NCBI GenBank assembly: GCA_020634935.1
Contig: JACKAT010000046.1
Coordinates: 1-46,402, forward strand
DNA from: Anaerolineales bacterium
GTDB taxonomy: Bacteria > Chloroflexota > Anaerolineae > 4572-78 > J111
Direction of reading: 5' to 3'
Length of the DNA: 46,402 nt
The notes beneath the pieces were generated by a model. It searched no databases. It saw nothing but the letters and a program-made list of their open reading frames with translations, and had not been told where the DNA came from. Every line of letters begins with the position of its first letter. Position 1 is the stretch's first letter. This document shows, one piece after another, positions 23,646 through 31,040 of the stretch. The translations under genes and the position numbers were made by a program.

Positions 23646-25314
23646 CACCCTCTTTAAACGCCACAAACCGACCCCACATCGATTCCGCCTCAATCGCTTT
23701 CTGTAAGAACGCGCCGATGTAGTAGCGACCGCTGGGCGCGTTGGCGATGGCCCCGCCCAGGTTTTCGGCATGAACGATGCCTTTGGGGAAGAGATTGAGG
23801 TGGGTGTCCTGGTAATATTTATCGAGCGGGTACATCTCGTCCCAATCTTTGCCGAAATCTTTTTTGAGCTTGGCGTTGGCCTCGGCGAAGGTTTTGGGGT
23901 GGAAGAGGCGTTGGATGGTGTTCATCGGATGGTCGGCGCTGACGGCGTCGAGGCCGATCCATTTAATTTTCTTATCAATGCACCACTGCGAGTAATCGGC
24001 TGAAGGGCCAGGATGCTTGATCATGTAGCGGAACTCGTCGGAGTCGGGGCTGTTCCAGCCGTATTTCGACCAGCCGGTTTTGAGGATAAGAATGTCGCCC
24101 TCACGTACCTCGACCACGCTTTCGATCATTTCCGGGGTGTAGACGCTGGAGTTGCTGACCATACCGGAGATGTCGGCGATGACGCCGGGGCCAACCCACT
24201 CTTCCAGCGGTATCTGGCCGATAGTTCGTCCACGCGGCCAGAAGTGGATTTCGCCATCCATGTGCGTCGCCAGGTGGATGCTGGCCTCACAGATAGAGCT
24301 GTTACGGCCCATCCCAAAGTTTTGCCCGCCTACGCGGCGATGGTATTTAACCGTCATCGGCTCGTAGTTGGCCCACTGCGGCGTCTGCACGCTGAAGGGC
24401 AGGGTCATATCGAGCATTTCCGCCGACCCCATGATCTGGAAGAATTCCTCCTCGCCCATACCATCGGGCGGCTGCATAGCGACCACCCGCGACCAGGCGC
24501 TCTCGACTTCCATAAAGGGGATTGGATAGACCATCAACCAGGCGCGTTGGTTTTTGATTTGGTCGATATCGCCGATAACCGACTCGGCCAGCACCAGGTG
24601 CGATTTGGGCATGGTGATGTGAGTCAGCTCGTAATATTCATCGGGCGGGAACATTTCGTCCCAGCTTTGGCCGTAATCGGCCTGGAGTTTAGCCTCGGCC
24701 TGCTCGAAGAAGCGCTGGTGCATGTAGCGGATTGGCGTGTTCATCGGATGCTCGGCGCTGCCGCAATCGACCCCGACGACTTTGAGCTTCATATCCATGG
24801 CCCACTTGAAGAAATCCATCGAGGGGCCGGGGTGGCGCAGATAATAGCCGTACTCTTTGTATTCGACGCCGCCCTGGGCATTTTCATTATAAATATCAGG
24901 CTGGTCCCAGGAATATTTGTGGTAGCCGGTATTGATGATCAGGATATCGCCCTCTTTGACGGTGGCGCGGGAGGTGATCATTTCGGGGGTGTAGATGCCG
25001 TAGTCGCCTACGGCGTCGGAGATATCGACCACCACGCCGGGGCCGCACAGGTCGGTTAGGGGAATGTCGGCAATGGCCCGGCCCGCCGAGTGGTAAGCTC
25101 GCTCACCGACCAAGTGAGTGCCGACTGAGTTGCTCCACTTCAAAATCTGCCCGTTAGCGCCTTGCCCGCCGCCGTAAGCCCCGGTCACTCGTTTGAAGTA
25201 GTGAACTTCCAATGTATGATCGCCTGGAAACGGCGGGGTGCGAATGCTGCACTCCTGGGTCAGATCATACATTTTGGCGTCGGTCATGAGTTTGATAAAT
25301 TGTTCTCGGTTCAT
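23641..25314 (-). CDS. Fused double cyclase-family (kynurenine formamidase-like) amidohydrolase
   Basis: 557-aa fusion of two PF04199 domains (about 1-270 and 285-557), where single-domain proteins of about 250 aa are usual. These metal enzymes open cyclic or N-formyl amides. Domain 2 keeps the metal motif as IHLATHMDGEIHF (about 344-356). Domain 1 has SVGTHLVGERAYH at the same place, so the first His and the Asp are lost. The halves clearly share ancestry, for example GPGVVVDISD/GPGVIADISG, EGDILIINTGYHKY/EGDILILKTGWSKY and EHPMNTPIR/DHPMNTIQR. GAGGATACT precedes the ATG. The neighbours FdrA/DUF1116 and a molybdo-hydroxylase suggest hydrolysis of a cyclic amide or imide intermediate. Confidence 0.85.
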   Translation of the reverse strand: MNREQFIKLMTDAKMYDLTQECSIRTPPFPGDHTLEVHYFKRVTGAYGGGQGANGQILKWSNSVGTHLVGERAYHSAGRAIADIPLTDLCGPGVVVDISDAVGDYGIYTPEMITSRATVKEGDILIINTGYHKYSWDQPDIYNENAQGGVEYKEYGYYLRHPGPSMDFFKWAMDMKLKVVGVDCGSAEHPMNTPIRYMHQRFFEQAEAKLQADYGQSWDEMFPPDEYYELTHITMPKSHLVLAESVIGDIDQIKNQRAWLMVYPIPFMEVESAWSRVVAMQPPDGMGEEEFFQIMGSAEMLDMTLPFSVQTPQWANYEPMTVKYHRRVGGQNFGMGRNSSICEASIHLATHMDGEIHFWPRGRTIGQIPLEEWVGPGVIADISGMVSNSSVYTPEMIESVVEVREGDILILKTGWSKYGWNSPDSDEFRYMIKHPGPSADYSQWCIDKKIKWIGLDAVSADHPMNTIQRLFHPKTFAEANAKLKKDFGKDWDEMYPLDKYYQDTHLNLFPKGIVHAENLGGAIANAPSGRYYIGAFLQKAIEAESMWGRFVAFKEGD

Positions 25315-25343
25315 AGTATCCTCGTTATTGATAGTTTTTGTGG

Positions 25344-25386
25344 CTGGAGATGGGAGATTAGGAGATTGAGAGATTAGGAGATTGAT
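25344..25386. repeat. GGAGATTAG simple repeat
   Basis: GGAGATGGGAGATTAGGAGA-type units at the 3' side of the four-helix-bundle gene. A matching opposite-strand block lies at its 5' side (25874-25918). Confidence 0.75.
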
Positions 25387-25859
25387 TAATCAGGCGGAGA
25401 CTCCAGCCAATTTAGTTCTTCTTCTGAAAAAAGTGGTTCATGAGTTGGTATAGCATAGGCGGTGGTTTCTTCGCGTATAGCAGGAGATCGGGAATTGCCG
25501 CGCTGCTGCTTGATACTATTGATAAAGGCATTGAGTTGGCGAGCCAAACCGCCCAGTTGGCGAGCGTACTCATCGACGATTTCTGTCTCTAAGAGTTGGC
25601 GAGCTAGAGCGCGGTTGAGCCAGAATTTAGTTTCATAAAGACTGCCGCGAGCGTAATAGAGAAACTTGAGTTTTTCCCCGTAATGAAAACGGCCGTAACT
25701 TTCGGCGATGTTGGCTCCGATTGAGTCTGCGGCCCGCGCGAGTTGTCCCCCTACGACATCTTTGGCAAAAGCGTCCCACGATACGACCCCTTTCCAAATT
25801 CCATCGGCAATCCTCTCCGCATCTTTCAACATCCTCAAATCTTCCAACACCGCTCCCAT
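25386..25859 (-). CDS. Four-helix-bundle protein (23S rRNA IVP-like)
   Basis: 157-aa protein of the S23/four-helix-bundle family. Typical segments are LARAADSIGANIAESYGRFHYGE and FLYYARGSLYETKFWLNRA, followed by a helix (EYARQLGGLARQLNAFINSIKQ) and an unstructured tail. Family members are found inside 23S rRNA intervening sequences, near retron-type and mobile elements, and as orphans of unknown function. GGGAGG precedes the ATG. It interrupts the run between DUF1116 and the cyclase fusion and is bracketed by opposite-strand GAGATT repeats, which suggests late insertion rather than pathway membership. Confidence 0.85.
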   Translation of the reverse strand: MGAVLEDLRMLKDAERIADGIWKGVVSWDAFAKDVVGGQLARAADSIGANIAESYGRFHYGEKLKFLYYARGSLYETKFWLNRALARQLLETEIVDEYARQLGGLARQLNAFINSIKQQRGNSRSPAIREETTAYAIPTHEPLFSEEELNWLESPPD

Positions 25860-25873
25860 AGACAGCCTCCCAC

Positions 25874-25918
25874 TAGTTAATCTCTAATCACCTAATCTCC
25901 CCATCTCCTTATCTCCTA
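25874..25918. repeat. CTAATCTC simple repeat
   Basis: TAATCTCTAATCACCTAATC and CCATCTCCTTATCTCC fill the 56-bp gap between the DUF1116 gene and the four-helix-bundle gene; inverse of the block at 25344-25386. Confidence 0.75.
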
Positions 25919-27157
25919 GAAACCGTATTTCTCCGCATACGCCACCAACGCCTCCTCAAAAATCGACATCGGTGGTCTAACCAGGCCGGCCCCAATCTGA
26001 CCGACGCCGGCATCTTTATGCGCGATGCCGGTGTTGACGCGCGGGGTAATGCCCGTTTCGACCACCTTGCGGATGTCGATGCCGGTCGGTGTGCCTCGGA
26101 AATCGAGGGCGGGCATGGTGAAATATTTGTGCTCGGTGTAGTTGATCTCGTACATTTCCAGCGTGGCGTTCATGGCGTCTTTGGGCGTGCCGCTGACGAA
26201 CGTGACGATAGCCGGCGCGGTCGCCATCGCAAAGCCGCCGATGCCGATGGTTTCGGTGATGGTGCTATCGCCGATATCGCCGCTGCCGTCCTCGGCGGTG
26301 TAGCCGGGGAAGTACAGCCCCTTGGGATTGCCGACCGGCCCGGTGAACCACTGATCGCCCAGGCCGCTGACCCGGATGCCAAAATCGGTGCCGTTGCGCG
26401 CCATCGTGCTGACGATGGTGCTGCCTTCGATGCCGTGGGCGGCGATGGCCATCGCCTTGCACGCGGCCATGACCGGATTGAGCACCGCCAGCGCGTTATC
26501 GCCGATGGCTTGCAGCACATCGCCGGCGGTCGCGCCATCCTTGGCCACTCGGGCGATATGGGGAGCCAGCGCTTTTAGAAATAAAATCGAGCCGGCCTTG
26601 TTACGATTGTGGGCTTCATCGCCCATATGCAGTTGTTCCGAAATCAGCGCCTTCATATCAATGCCGCCGCTGGCTTCGATAGCGTCGCGCAGGAGGGGGG
26701 CCATCGTATCGTTCATCCAGGTTAGGCGGTTGATAACTTCCTCGCTGTACGCGCCGTAGCGCAGCACCTTACCGTAGCCTTCGTTCAAGTTGGAGAAGGT
26801 GTTGTGGCCAAATTTCTTATCCTCGATGATGTAGACCTGCATCGACGCCGACGTCAGCCCGGCCATTGGTCCGACCGCGTTGTGGTGGTGACACGGCTCC
26901 AGGGCAATCTCGCCGCTTTCGATCAGCTTCTGGGCTTCGGCCTCATTTTTAGCTTTGCCCTCAAAGATCAACGCCCCGGTAATCGCTCCCCGCATCGGCC
27001 CTGATGCCCGCTCCCACGTAATCGGCGGCCCGGCGTGGAGCAGTAAATCCTCTCTCATGCCAGGGATGACGTCCAGCGCCTTGCCTACACCCACCAACAC
27101 GGGGTGGGATTCCATCATGCGTTCTACGGCAGTTAAGTTGGCTTGTTCTATGTCCAT
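25916..27157 (-). CDS. DUF1116 protein, YlbE/AllG-like subunit of a carbamoyltransferase
   Basis: 413-aa member of DUF1116. In E. coli the homologue AllG (YlbE) is one of three subunits of oxamate carbamoyltransferase, with AllF (FdrA) and AllH (YlbF), the last anaerobic allantoin-degradation step. Conserved-looking stretches are LEPCHHHNAVGPMAGLTSAS, GDEAHNRNKAGSILFLKALAP and GNPKGLYFPGYTAEDGSGDIGD. AAAGGTAA precedes the ATG. It follows fdrA by 59 bp, a gap filled by a 16-bp hairpin. A DUF2877 (AllH) gene, often the third partner, is not found in this window. Confidence 0.87.
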   Translation of the reverse strand: MDIEQANLTAVERMMESHPVLVGVGKALDVIPGMREDLLLHAGPPITWERASGPMRGAITGALIFEGKAKNEAEAQKLIESGEIALEPCHHHNAVGPMAGLTSASMQVYIIEDKKFGHNTFSNLNEGYGKVLRYGAYSEEVINRLTWMNDTMAPLLRDAIEASGGIDMKALISEQLHMGDEAHNRNKAGSILFLKALAPHIARVAKDGATAGDVLQAIGDNALAVLNPVMAACKAMAIAAHGIEGSTIVSTMARNGTDFGIRVSGLGDQWFTGPVGNPKGLYFPGYTAEDGSGDIGDSTITETIGIGGFAMATAPAIVTFVSGTPKDAMNATLEMYEINYTEHKYFTMPALDFRGTPTGIDIRKVVETGITPRVNTGIAHKDAGVGQIGAGLVRPPMSIFEEALVAYAEKYGF

Positions 27158-27180
27158 TGTGTGTTACCTTTCAGCGTATT

Positions 27181-27216
27181 TTAGTAAATGGTAATTATCT
27201 AATTACCATTTACTAA
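27181..27216. repeat. Perfect 16-bp hairpin between fdrA and DUF1116 genes
   Basis: TTAGTAAATGGTAATT (27181-27196) and AATTACCATTTACTAA (27201-27216) with a 4-nt loop, ending right at the fdrA stop codon. A decayed relative (AAATGGTA...TACCATTT) lies upstream of fdrA at about 29022-29070. Confidence 0.85.
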
Positions 27217-28944
27217 TTACTTCCTTTTCATCCGCTCCAAAATCCCCATAAGTTTCTGGTTCCCACCGGCTGGTGGTTTCCAGTTGACGTGAACTACCGG
27301 CGCGCCCTGAGCTTTGAGACTCTCGGTAAATGTCTCGACGCCGACATTGATGCCGGCCAGCGGTTGGTGTAACGCCACTGGATCGACTGCCGGCAGGCCG
27401 CTGAGGGGATTGAGCGTTCGGAGGAGTTCGCCCACGTAGCGGGTGGCGGTTTCATTATTGGTCTCGACCCGCGCCCCGGCTTGCTCCAACTGCTCGATCT
27501 GCCCAGCCATATCCTGCGGGTCTTCATCCGTACCCGCCACCATCGTCACGATCTCCAAATATCGACCCTGTGCCTCAGCCTCAGCCTTAGCCTTTTTTAC
27601 CGCCGGCGCGATCTCTCCCGCCGGATTCGGATGCGCGCCGTAACCTAAGACCACATCGAGCAGCAGCACGGCGACCTCCGGATCGGCGGCTTCTTGGGCC
27701 AGTCGTTGTAGGCGGAGCGTGTTATCCATCATCGGGTGCAGGCGGCCCACAGTGAACTCATCTTCGCCCAGATCGACGATGGTGTGGGCCTGGCTGGTCA
27801 GCGAGTTAGCCAGCTTATCGGCTTTATTCAGCGGAGCGTTAGAATACACTTTAGGCACATAATCTTGCAGCAGCAGCAGGGCTTCGTAGGCCAGGGTGCC
27901 GCCAGAGAAGAGACCGCGTAGGTAACGCTGCTCAGGGGCAAAGGGGAGATGGGCAGATGGGGAGATTGGAGATTGGAGATTGGAGATTGGAGATTGGGCG
28001 AGTTTTACGGCCAATTCGGCGGTGGCGTCGAGGGTAGAAACAAAATGGAGCTGTTCGTCCTGCTGGAGATGGGCCGGCGGCCGGTAGCCGATGAAGTTGA
28101 CCACGACCGGCTTGTTGGTGGCCCGCGCCACGCGCAGCAGATCATCGGCGACGGCGGCGGCGGGCGGCTTGGAAATCAGGACGATAACGCGAGTGTCGTC
28201 ATCCCCGGCCAGCAGGTCGAGGGCCTGGCGGGCGGTAATCGCGCTGACCGGCTCCGACAGATCGCGTCCGCCGGTGCCGATGGCGTGGGTGATGCCGCCG
28301 CCGAGTTGGTGGATGCGAGCGGTCACCTGCTGCAAGCCCGTACCCGACGCGCCGACCACGCCAATCGATCCCCGGCGTATACTGTTGGCAAAACCCAGGC
28401 CGACGCCGTTGATAATGGCCGTGCCGCAGTCGGGGCCCATCACCAGCAGCCCCTTTTCGGCGGCGCTCTGTTTGAGCGAAATTTCATCCTCCAGCGAAAC
28501 ATTGTCGCTGTAGAGGAAGACGTGTTTGCCTTGGGCCAGGCTGTCGCGCGCGACGCCGGCAGCGTAACGGCCCGGCACGGAGACTAACACCCAATTGGCT
28601 TCGGGCAGCATCTTTGACGCCGCATCGAGGCTTTGGGGTAGGTAATCCTGATCGGCGGCGGCGCTGCGCCGCCGCGTCAGCAGGCTGTCAACTTGAGCCA
28701 GCGCTGCCTCGGCGCTAGTTTCGTCGTCACCGTCAATGGCGATGATTAAATCATCGAGCAGGGCCGCTTTGGCCTCTGGCGTCAGTAGGTTGCTCTGTTC
28801 GAGTAGCTCTTTGTTGGCCTCGGTGCCCATCATGACGCCGGCGTTCACAACGCCGGGCAATTTGGAGAGCGAGAGCTGTAACTGCATTAAGACGACGGAA
28901 TCATAATAGGTCCCTCGCCGGATTTCTGTTTTGGTTGCTGACAT
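27217..28944 (-). CDS. fdrA: FdrA/AllF-like acyl-CoA synthetase-fold carbamoyltransferase subunit
   Basis: 575-aa FdrA protein, related to succinyl-CoA synthetase subunits. The N-terminal half has a Rossmann/CoA-binding-like region with GPDCGTAIINGVGLGFAN (about 170) and GVVGASGTGLQQVT, and the conserved Gly-rich turn IGTGGRDLSEP. The C-terminal half begins YLRGLFSGGTLAYEALLLL (about 343). In E. coli AllF works with AllG and AllH in oxamate carbamoyltransferase. Residues about 316-333 (repeating SNLQSPI) are encoded by an in-frame 7-bp simple repeat and sit in the linker between halves. It is first of the eight-gene minus-strand run; its own promoter is unclear. Confidence 0.88.
   Translation of the reverse strand: MSATKTEIRRGTYYDSVVLMQLQLSLSKLPGVVNAGVMMGTEANKELLEQSNLLTPEAKAALLDDLIIAIDGDDETSAEAALAQVDSLLTRRRSAAADQDYLPQSLDAASKMLPEANWVLVSVPGRYAAGVARDSLAQGKHVFLYSDNVSLEDEISLKQSAAEKGLLVMGPDCGTAIINGVGLGFANSIRRGSIGVVGASGTGLQQVTARIHQLGGGITHAIGTGGRDLSEPVSAITARQALDLLAGDDDTRVIVLISKPPAAAVADDLLRVARATNKPVVVNFIGYRPPAHLQQDEQLHFVSTLDATAELAVKLAQSPISNLQSPISPSAHLPFAPEQRYLRGLFSGGTLAYEALLLLQDYVPKVYSNAPLNKADKLANSLTSQAHTIVDLGEDEFTVGRLHPMMDNTLRLQRLAQEAADPEVAVLLLDVVLGYGAHPNPAGEIAPAVKKAKAEAEAQGRYLEIVTMVAGTDEDPQDMAGQIEQLEQAGARVETNNETATRYVGELLRTLNPLSGLPAVDPVALHQPLAGINVGVETFTESLKAQGAPVVHVNWKPPAGGNQKLMGILERMKRK
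27946..27998. repeat. GATTGGA tandem repeat inside the fdrA reading frame
   Basis: About five GATTGGA units plus flanking GGAGATGG variants. Three 7-bp units equal seven codons, so expansion by 21 bp keeps the frame and adds the heptapeptide SNLQSPI. Confidence 0.85.
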
Positions 28945-29082
28945 GTGGATAGATATCCTTAAATTTTAAGGTGGTCTTGGGGCAAACGTGAAGTGTCTGT
29001 CCTAACGGTTTCTAAAAAAGTAATTCGTAAATGGTAATTGGCCGTTGATTTGCCCGCTACCATTTGCTAAATGGCAACGCCA

Positions 29083-30255
29083 TTATTCTTCCTGAAAATT
29101 AGGGATGTTATCACGACGAAACTCGGCCAGAAGGTCATCATCAAACGGGTCCTGGCCATTCTGGAGTTGTTCAATATAATAGTCCCATTCGTTTACCAGA
29201 TCTTCGTCGTTATCTGTCACTCGTTCAACTTCGATGGCCTTCTGGAAATCTTTAATGGCTAACTCATAATTTCCCAGCAGGGCCAGGGCTAGACCTCGAC
29301 TTTCATAAACGCTGCTATACTTGGGATCCAATTCAATGGCCTTATCACAAGCCGGTAAAACATCACCGGGAACGCCATTCAATGTGCCAAACCAGCAGAA
29401 CTGCTCGTTCGTAACCGCGTCTTCTGAGTCGATGATACTCTGAATAAGTGAGTCCTGTCGAACGACCAAATCACCCGTTCTGATCATTAAAAAAAGGGCT
29501 GCCAGGCCAACAACAATAAAGGCGGCCAGCGCCCCAATAATCATCTTGGCTCGCTGCCGCAATTTAGCTGCGGCTTCGGCCTGTTCTTTCGAACGCATCT
29601 CTTCGGCCTCTAATCGGGCCTGCGTTTCTTGAGCCAGGCGCTGGGCAGCTTCCAACTCACGCTGCCGGTCGGCTTCTTGCTGGCGGCGGCTGTTCAAGAT
29701 ATATTGAGATTGCAATAGGGTCAGGCGCGGCTTCTTATCAACCTTCCCCAGCAGCTTCTCGGCCTCGGCCAGGTCATCGCCGCGGAGGAGATAACTTTCG
29801 TTGTGATCTTTCTTGACCCATTCTTGGGCCCGCACCGTTAAGCGAGTGTGGGCTTTGATCCAATCCAAATCAGTATCAATGGCCTCCAGCAGCGACTTGA
29901 GGGCCGTATCAAAGCCATCGCTGTCGCGGAAGAAGAGCCAGTTGATATGGCTCAGCGAGTCTGGTACGCTGTCGGCGTTGCGGTAGACCACCGGGATGAT
30001 ACGTTTGTTGCAGGCGATAGCATGGTCTAGCTCTTGCCCGCATACTTTAGAGGCCACTGAGTCGGGACTAATAATGAAAACAAATGAATGAGCGCCCTCG
30101 ATACCTGCTTGAATTTCAGCCCACCAATCAGCCGTGAGGGGAATATCATCCCAATCAACCCACACCTGGCGCTCTTTTTCGACCAGAGCCTGATTTAGTT
30201 TTTGAACAAAGGTTTTGTTGCGGCGAGAGTAGGAAATGAAAACATCGTTGCTCAT
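29083..30255 (-). CDS. TIR-domain protein with coiled coil, membrane anchor and TPR
   Basis: 390-aa protein. TIR_2 domain at 1-130 (NDVFISYSRRNKTFVQKL; DWDDIPLTADWWAEIQAGIE); the SKVCGQELDHA segment carries the conserved glutamate (about 75) needed for NAD+ cleavage in enzymatic TIRs. Then an Ala/Glu/Gln-rich coiled coil (about 190-240), one transmembrane helix (MIIGALAAFIVVGLAALFLM) and TPR-like repeats (CDKAIELDPKYSSVYESRG). The start is set at 30255, with GAAGGG upstream, since a good promoter (30319-30347) lies within the longer open frame. This kind of protein may act in signalling or antiphage defence. No partner such as a cyclic-nucleotide synthase or Sir2 gene is adjacent. Confidence 0.82.
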   Translation of the reverse strand: MSNDVFISYSRRNKTFVQKLNQALVEKERQVWVDWDDIPLTADWWAEIQAGIEGAHSFVFIISPDSVASKVCGQELDHAIACNKRIIPVVYRNADSVPDSLSHINWLFFRDSDGFDTALKSLLEAIDTDLDWIKAHTRLTVRAQEWVKKDHNESYLLRGDDLAEAEKLLGKVDKKPRLTLLQSQYILNSRRQQEADRQRELEAAQRLAQETQARLEAEEMRSKEQAEAAAKLRQRAKMIIGALAAFIVVGLAALFLMIRTGDLVVRQDSLIQSIIDSEDAVTNEQFCWFGTLNGVPGDVLPACDKAIELDPKYSSVYESRGLALALLGNYELAIKDFQKAIEVERVTDNDEDLVNEWDYYIEQLQNGQDPFDDDLLAEFRRDNIPNFQEE

Positions 30256-30318
30256 GTCACCCTTCGCTTTAAGCTGATTTACATTGGCAGGATTGCAAAA
30301 TCTAACGCTAGAGCCGCA

Positions 30319-30347
30319 ATAGTAGCATGCTTTTGGGGCAGAGTCAA
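30319..30347 (-). promoter_or_regulatory. Promoter of the TIR gene
   Basis: Minus strand TTGACT (30347-30342), 17-bp spacer, TACTAT (30324-30319), placing the transcript start about 55-60 nt before the ATG at 30255. Confidence 0.65.
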
Positions 30348-30409
30348 AGGTTTTTAGCGGGCAGATAGAGGCATTAGACCCCAAGAAAATAAAGGCGTCG
30401 AAATAAAAT

Positions 30410-30528
30410 TATGAGTTACGCCGTTCAAAAGGTGACAGTCACTTGGGTGCGATAAATCGACTTGTTTGGGCTAAACGGGCGTTCATTTACGGCAAAAAGT
30501 GACTGTCACCAGACCAGTTATCCAACAA
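30410..30528. repeat. Palindromic element copy 3
   Basis: Left end TATGAGTTACGCCGTTC, inner stem GGTGACAGTCACTT (30431-30444) with AAGTGACTGTCACC (30497-30510). The right tip is degraded. The interior resembles copies 5 and 7. It separates the TIR gene from the LysW-like gene. Confidence 0.8.
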
Positions 30529-30529
30529 G

Positions 30530-30745
30530 TCACCTGTCTGTAGAAGATGTGGTTATTCTCCACCAGCTTTTACCCCAATCTACATTCATTGCTGGACCAT
30601 CATAAACCCAATCTAATTCGATAGGATCCGTACTAATTATTTCGAGGACTACCCCACAATTGGGACATTTGACTCGCTGTCCCATAGTCAGAGTAAACCC
30701 TAGTTCAATCTCATGGTCGCAATCGAGGCAGTATGTTACGGTCAT
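30530..30745 (-). CDS. LysW-like small zinc-binding protein
   Basis: 71-aa protein. CLDCDHEIEL and VKCPNCGVVLEII form two CxxC knuckles in the fold of the amino-group carrier LysW, and the following STDPIELDW matches the SxDPxEL stretch of that family. True LysW ends EDWGE, where the terminal glutamate carries the substrate. Here the matching place reads VDWGKSWWR and continues to a 17-residue tail, so it cannot serve as a carrier in that way. AAGGAGA lies 7 nt before the ATG at 30745. No lysine or arginine biosynthesis genes are near. Its stop lies at the edge of palindromic copy 3. Confidence 0.65.
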   Translation of the reverse strand: MTVTYCLDCDHEIELGFTLTMGQRVKCPNCGVVLEIISTDPIELDWVYDGPAMNVDWGKSWWRITTSSTDR

Positions 30746-30915
30746 GATGTTCTCCTTCATATTTTCACATAAAATATTTATGAGCCTAATTTGTTATCAT
30801 TGTCTTTCCTGAGAAAATCTTTACCGCTTAGTTTATTATGGCTGGCCTATGTATAAAAGTTGTTGAAAAAAGATATTAAATCTGTGACAATCCCGGTCAT
30901 TTAACCAGGTAAACA

Positions 30916-30942
30916 AAAATCGACCTGTTAAGGGTCGATTTT
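30916..30942. terminator. Bidirectional terminator-like hairpin
   Basis: AAAATCGACC (30916-30925) pairs with GGTCGATTTT (30933-30942). It lies between the LPETG protein gene end and the LysW-like gene promoter region, on the minus strand downstream of the former. Confidence 0.55.
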
Positions 30943-30970
30943 CAGAATAAACATATCTCCTCAGTCGTCC

Positions 30971-31016
30971 AGGTGACAGTCATTTTAACCAACTCGATAA
31001 TAAGTGACTGTCACCT
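30971..31016. repeat. Palindromic element copy 4, short form
   Basis: AGGTGACAGTCATTT and AAGTGACTGTCACCT (one mismatch) with only a 16-nt interior and no outer tips. It lies 25 bp after the LPETG gene stop and could fold in the transcript end. Confidence 0.75.
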
Positions 31017-31040
31017 GGTTTTTGTGTGACTCCTGTTGAA

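Noticed and set aside
24013..25059. Long 348-codon plus-strand frame
   Set aside because: Antisense shadow of the double cyclase gene, with biased third positions and no family motifs.
30256..30384. 43-residue N-terminal extension of the TIR protein
   Set aside because: A good promoter lies inside it, and the TIR fold begins at the internal ATG with its own ribosome binding site.
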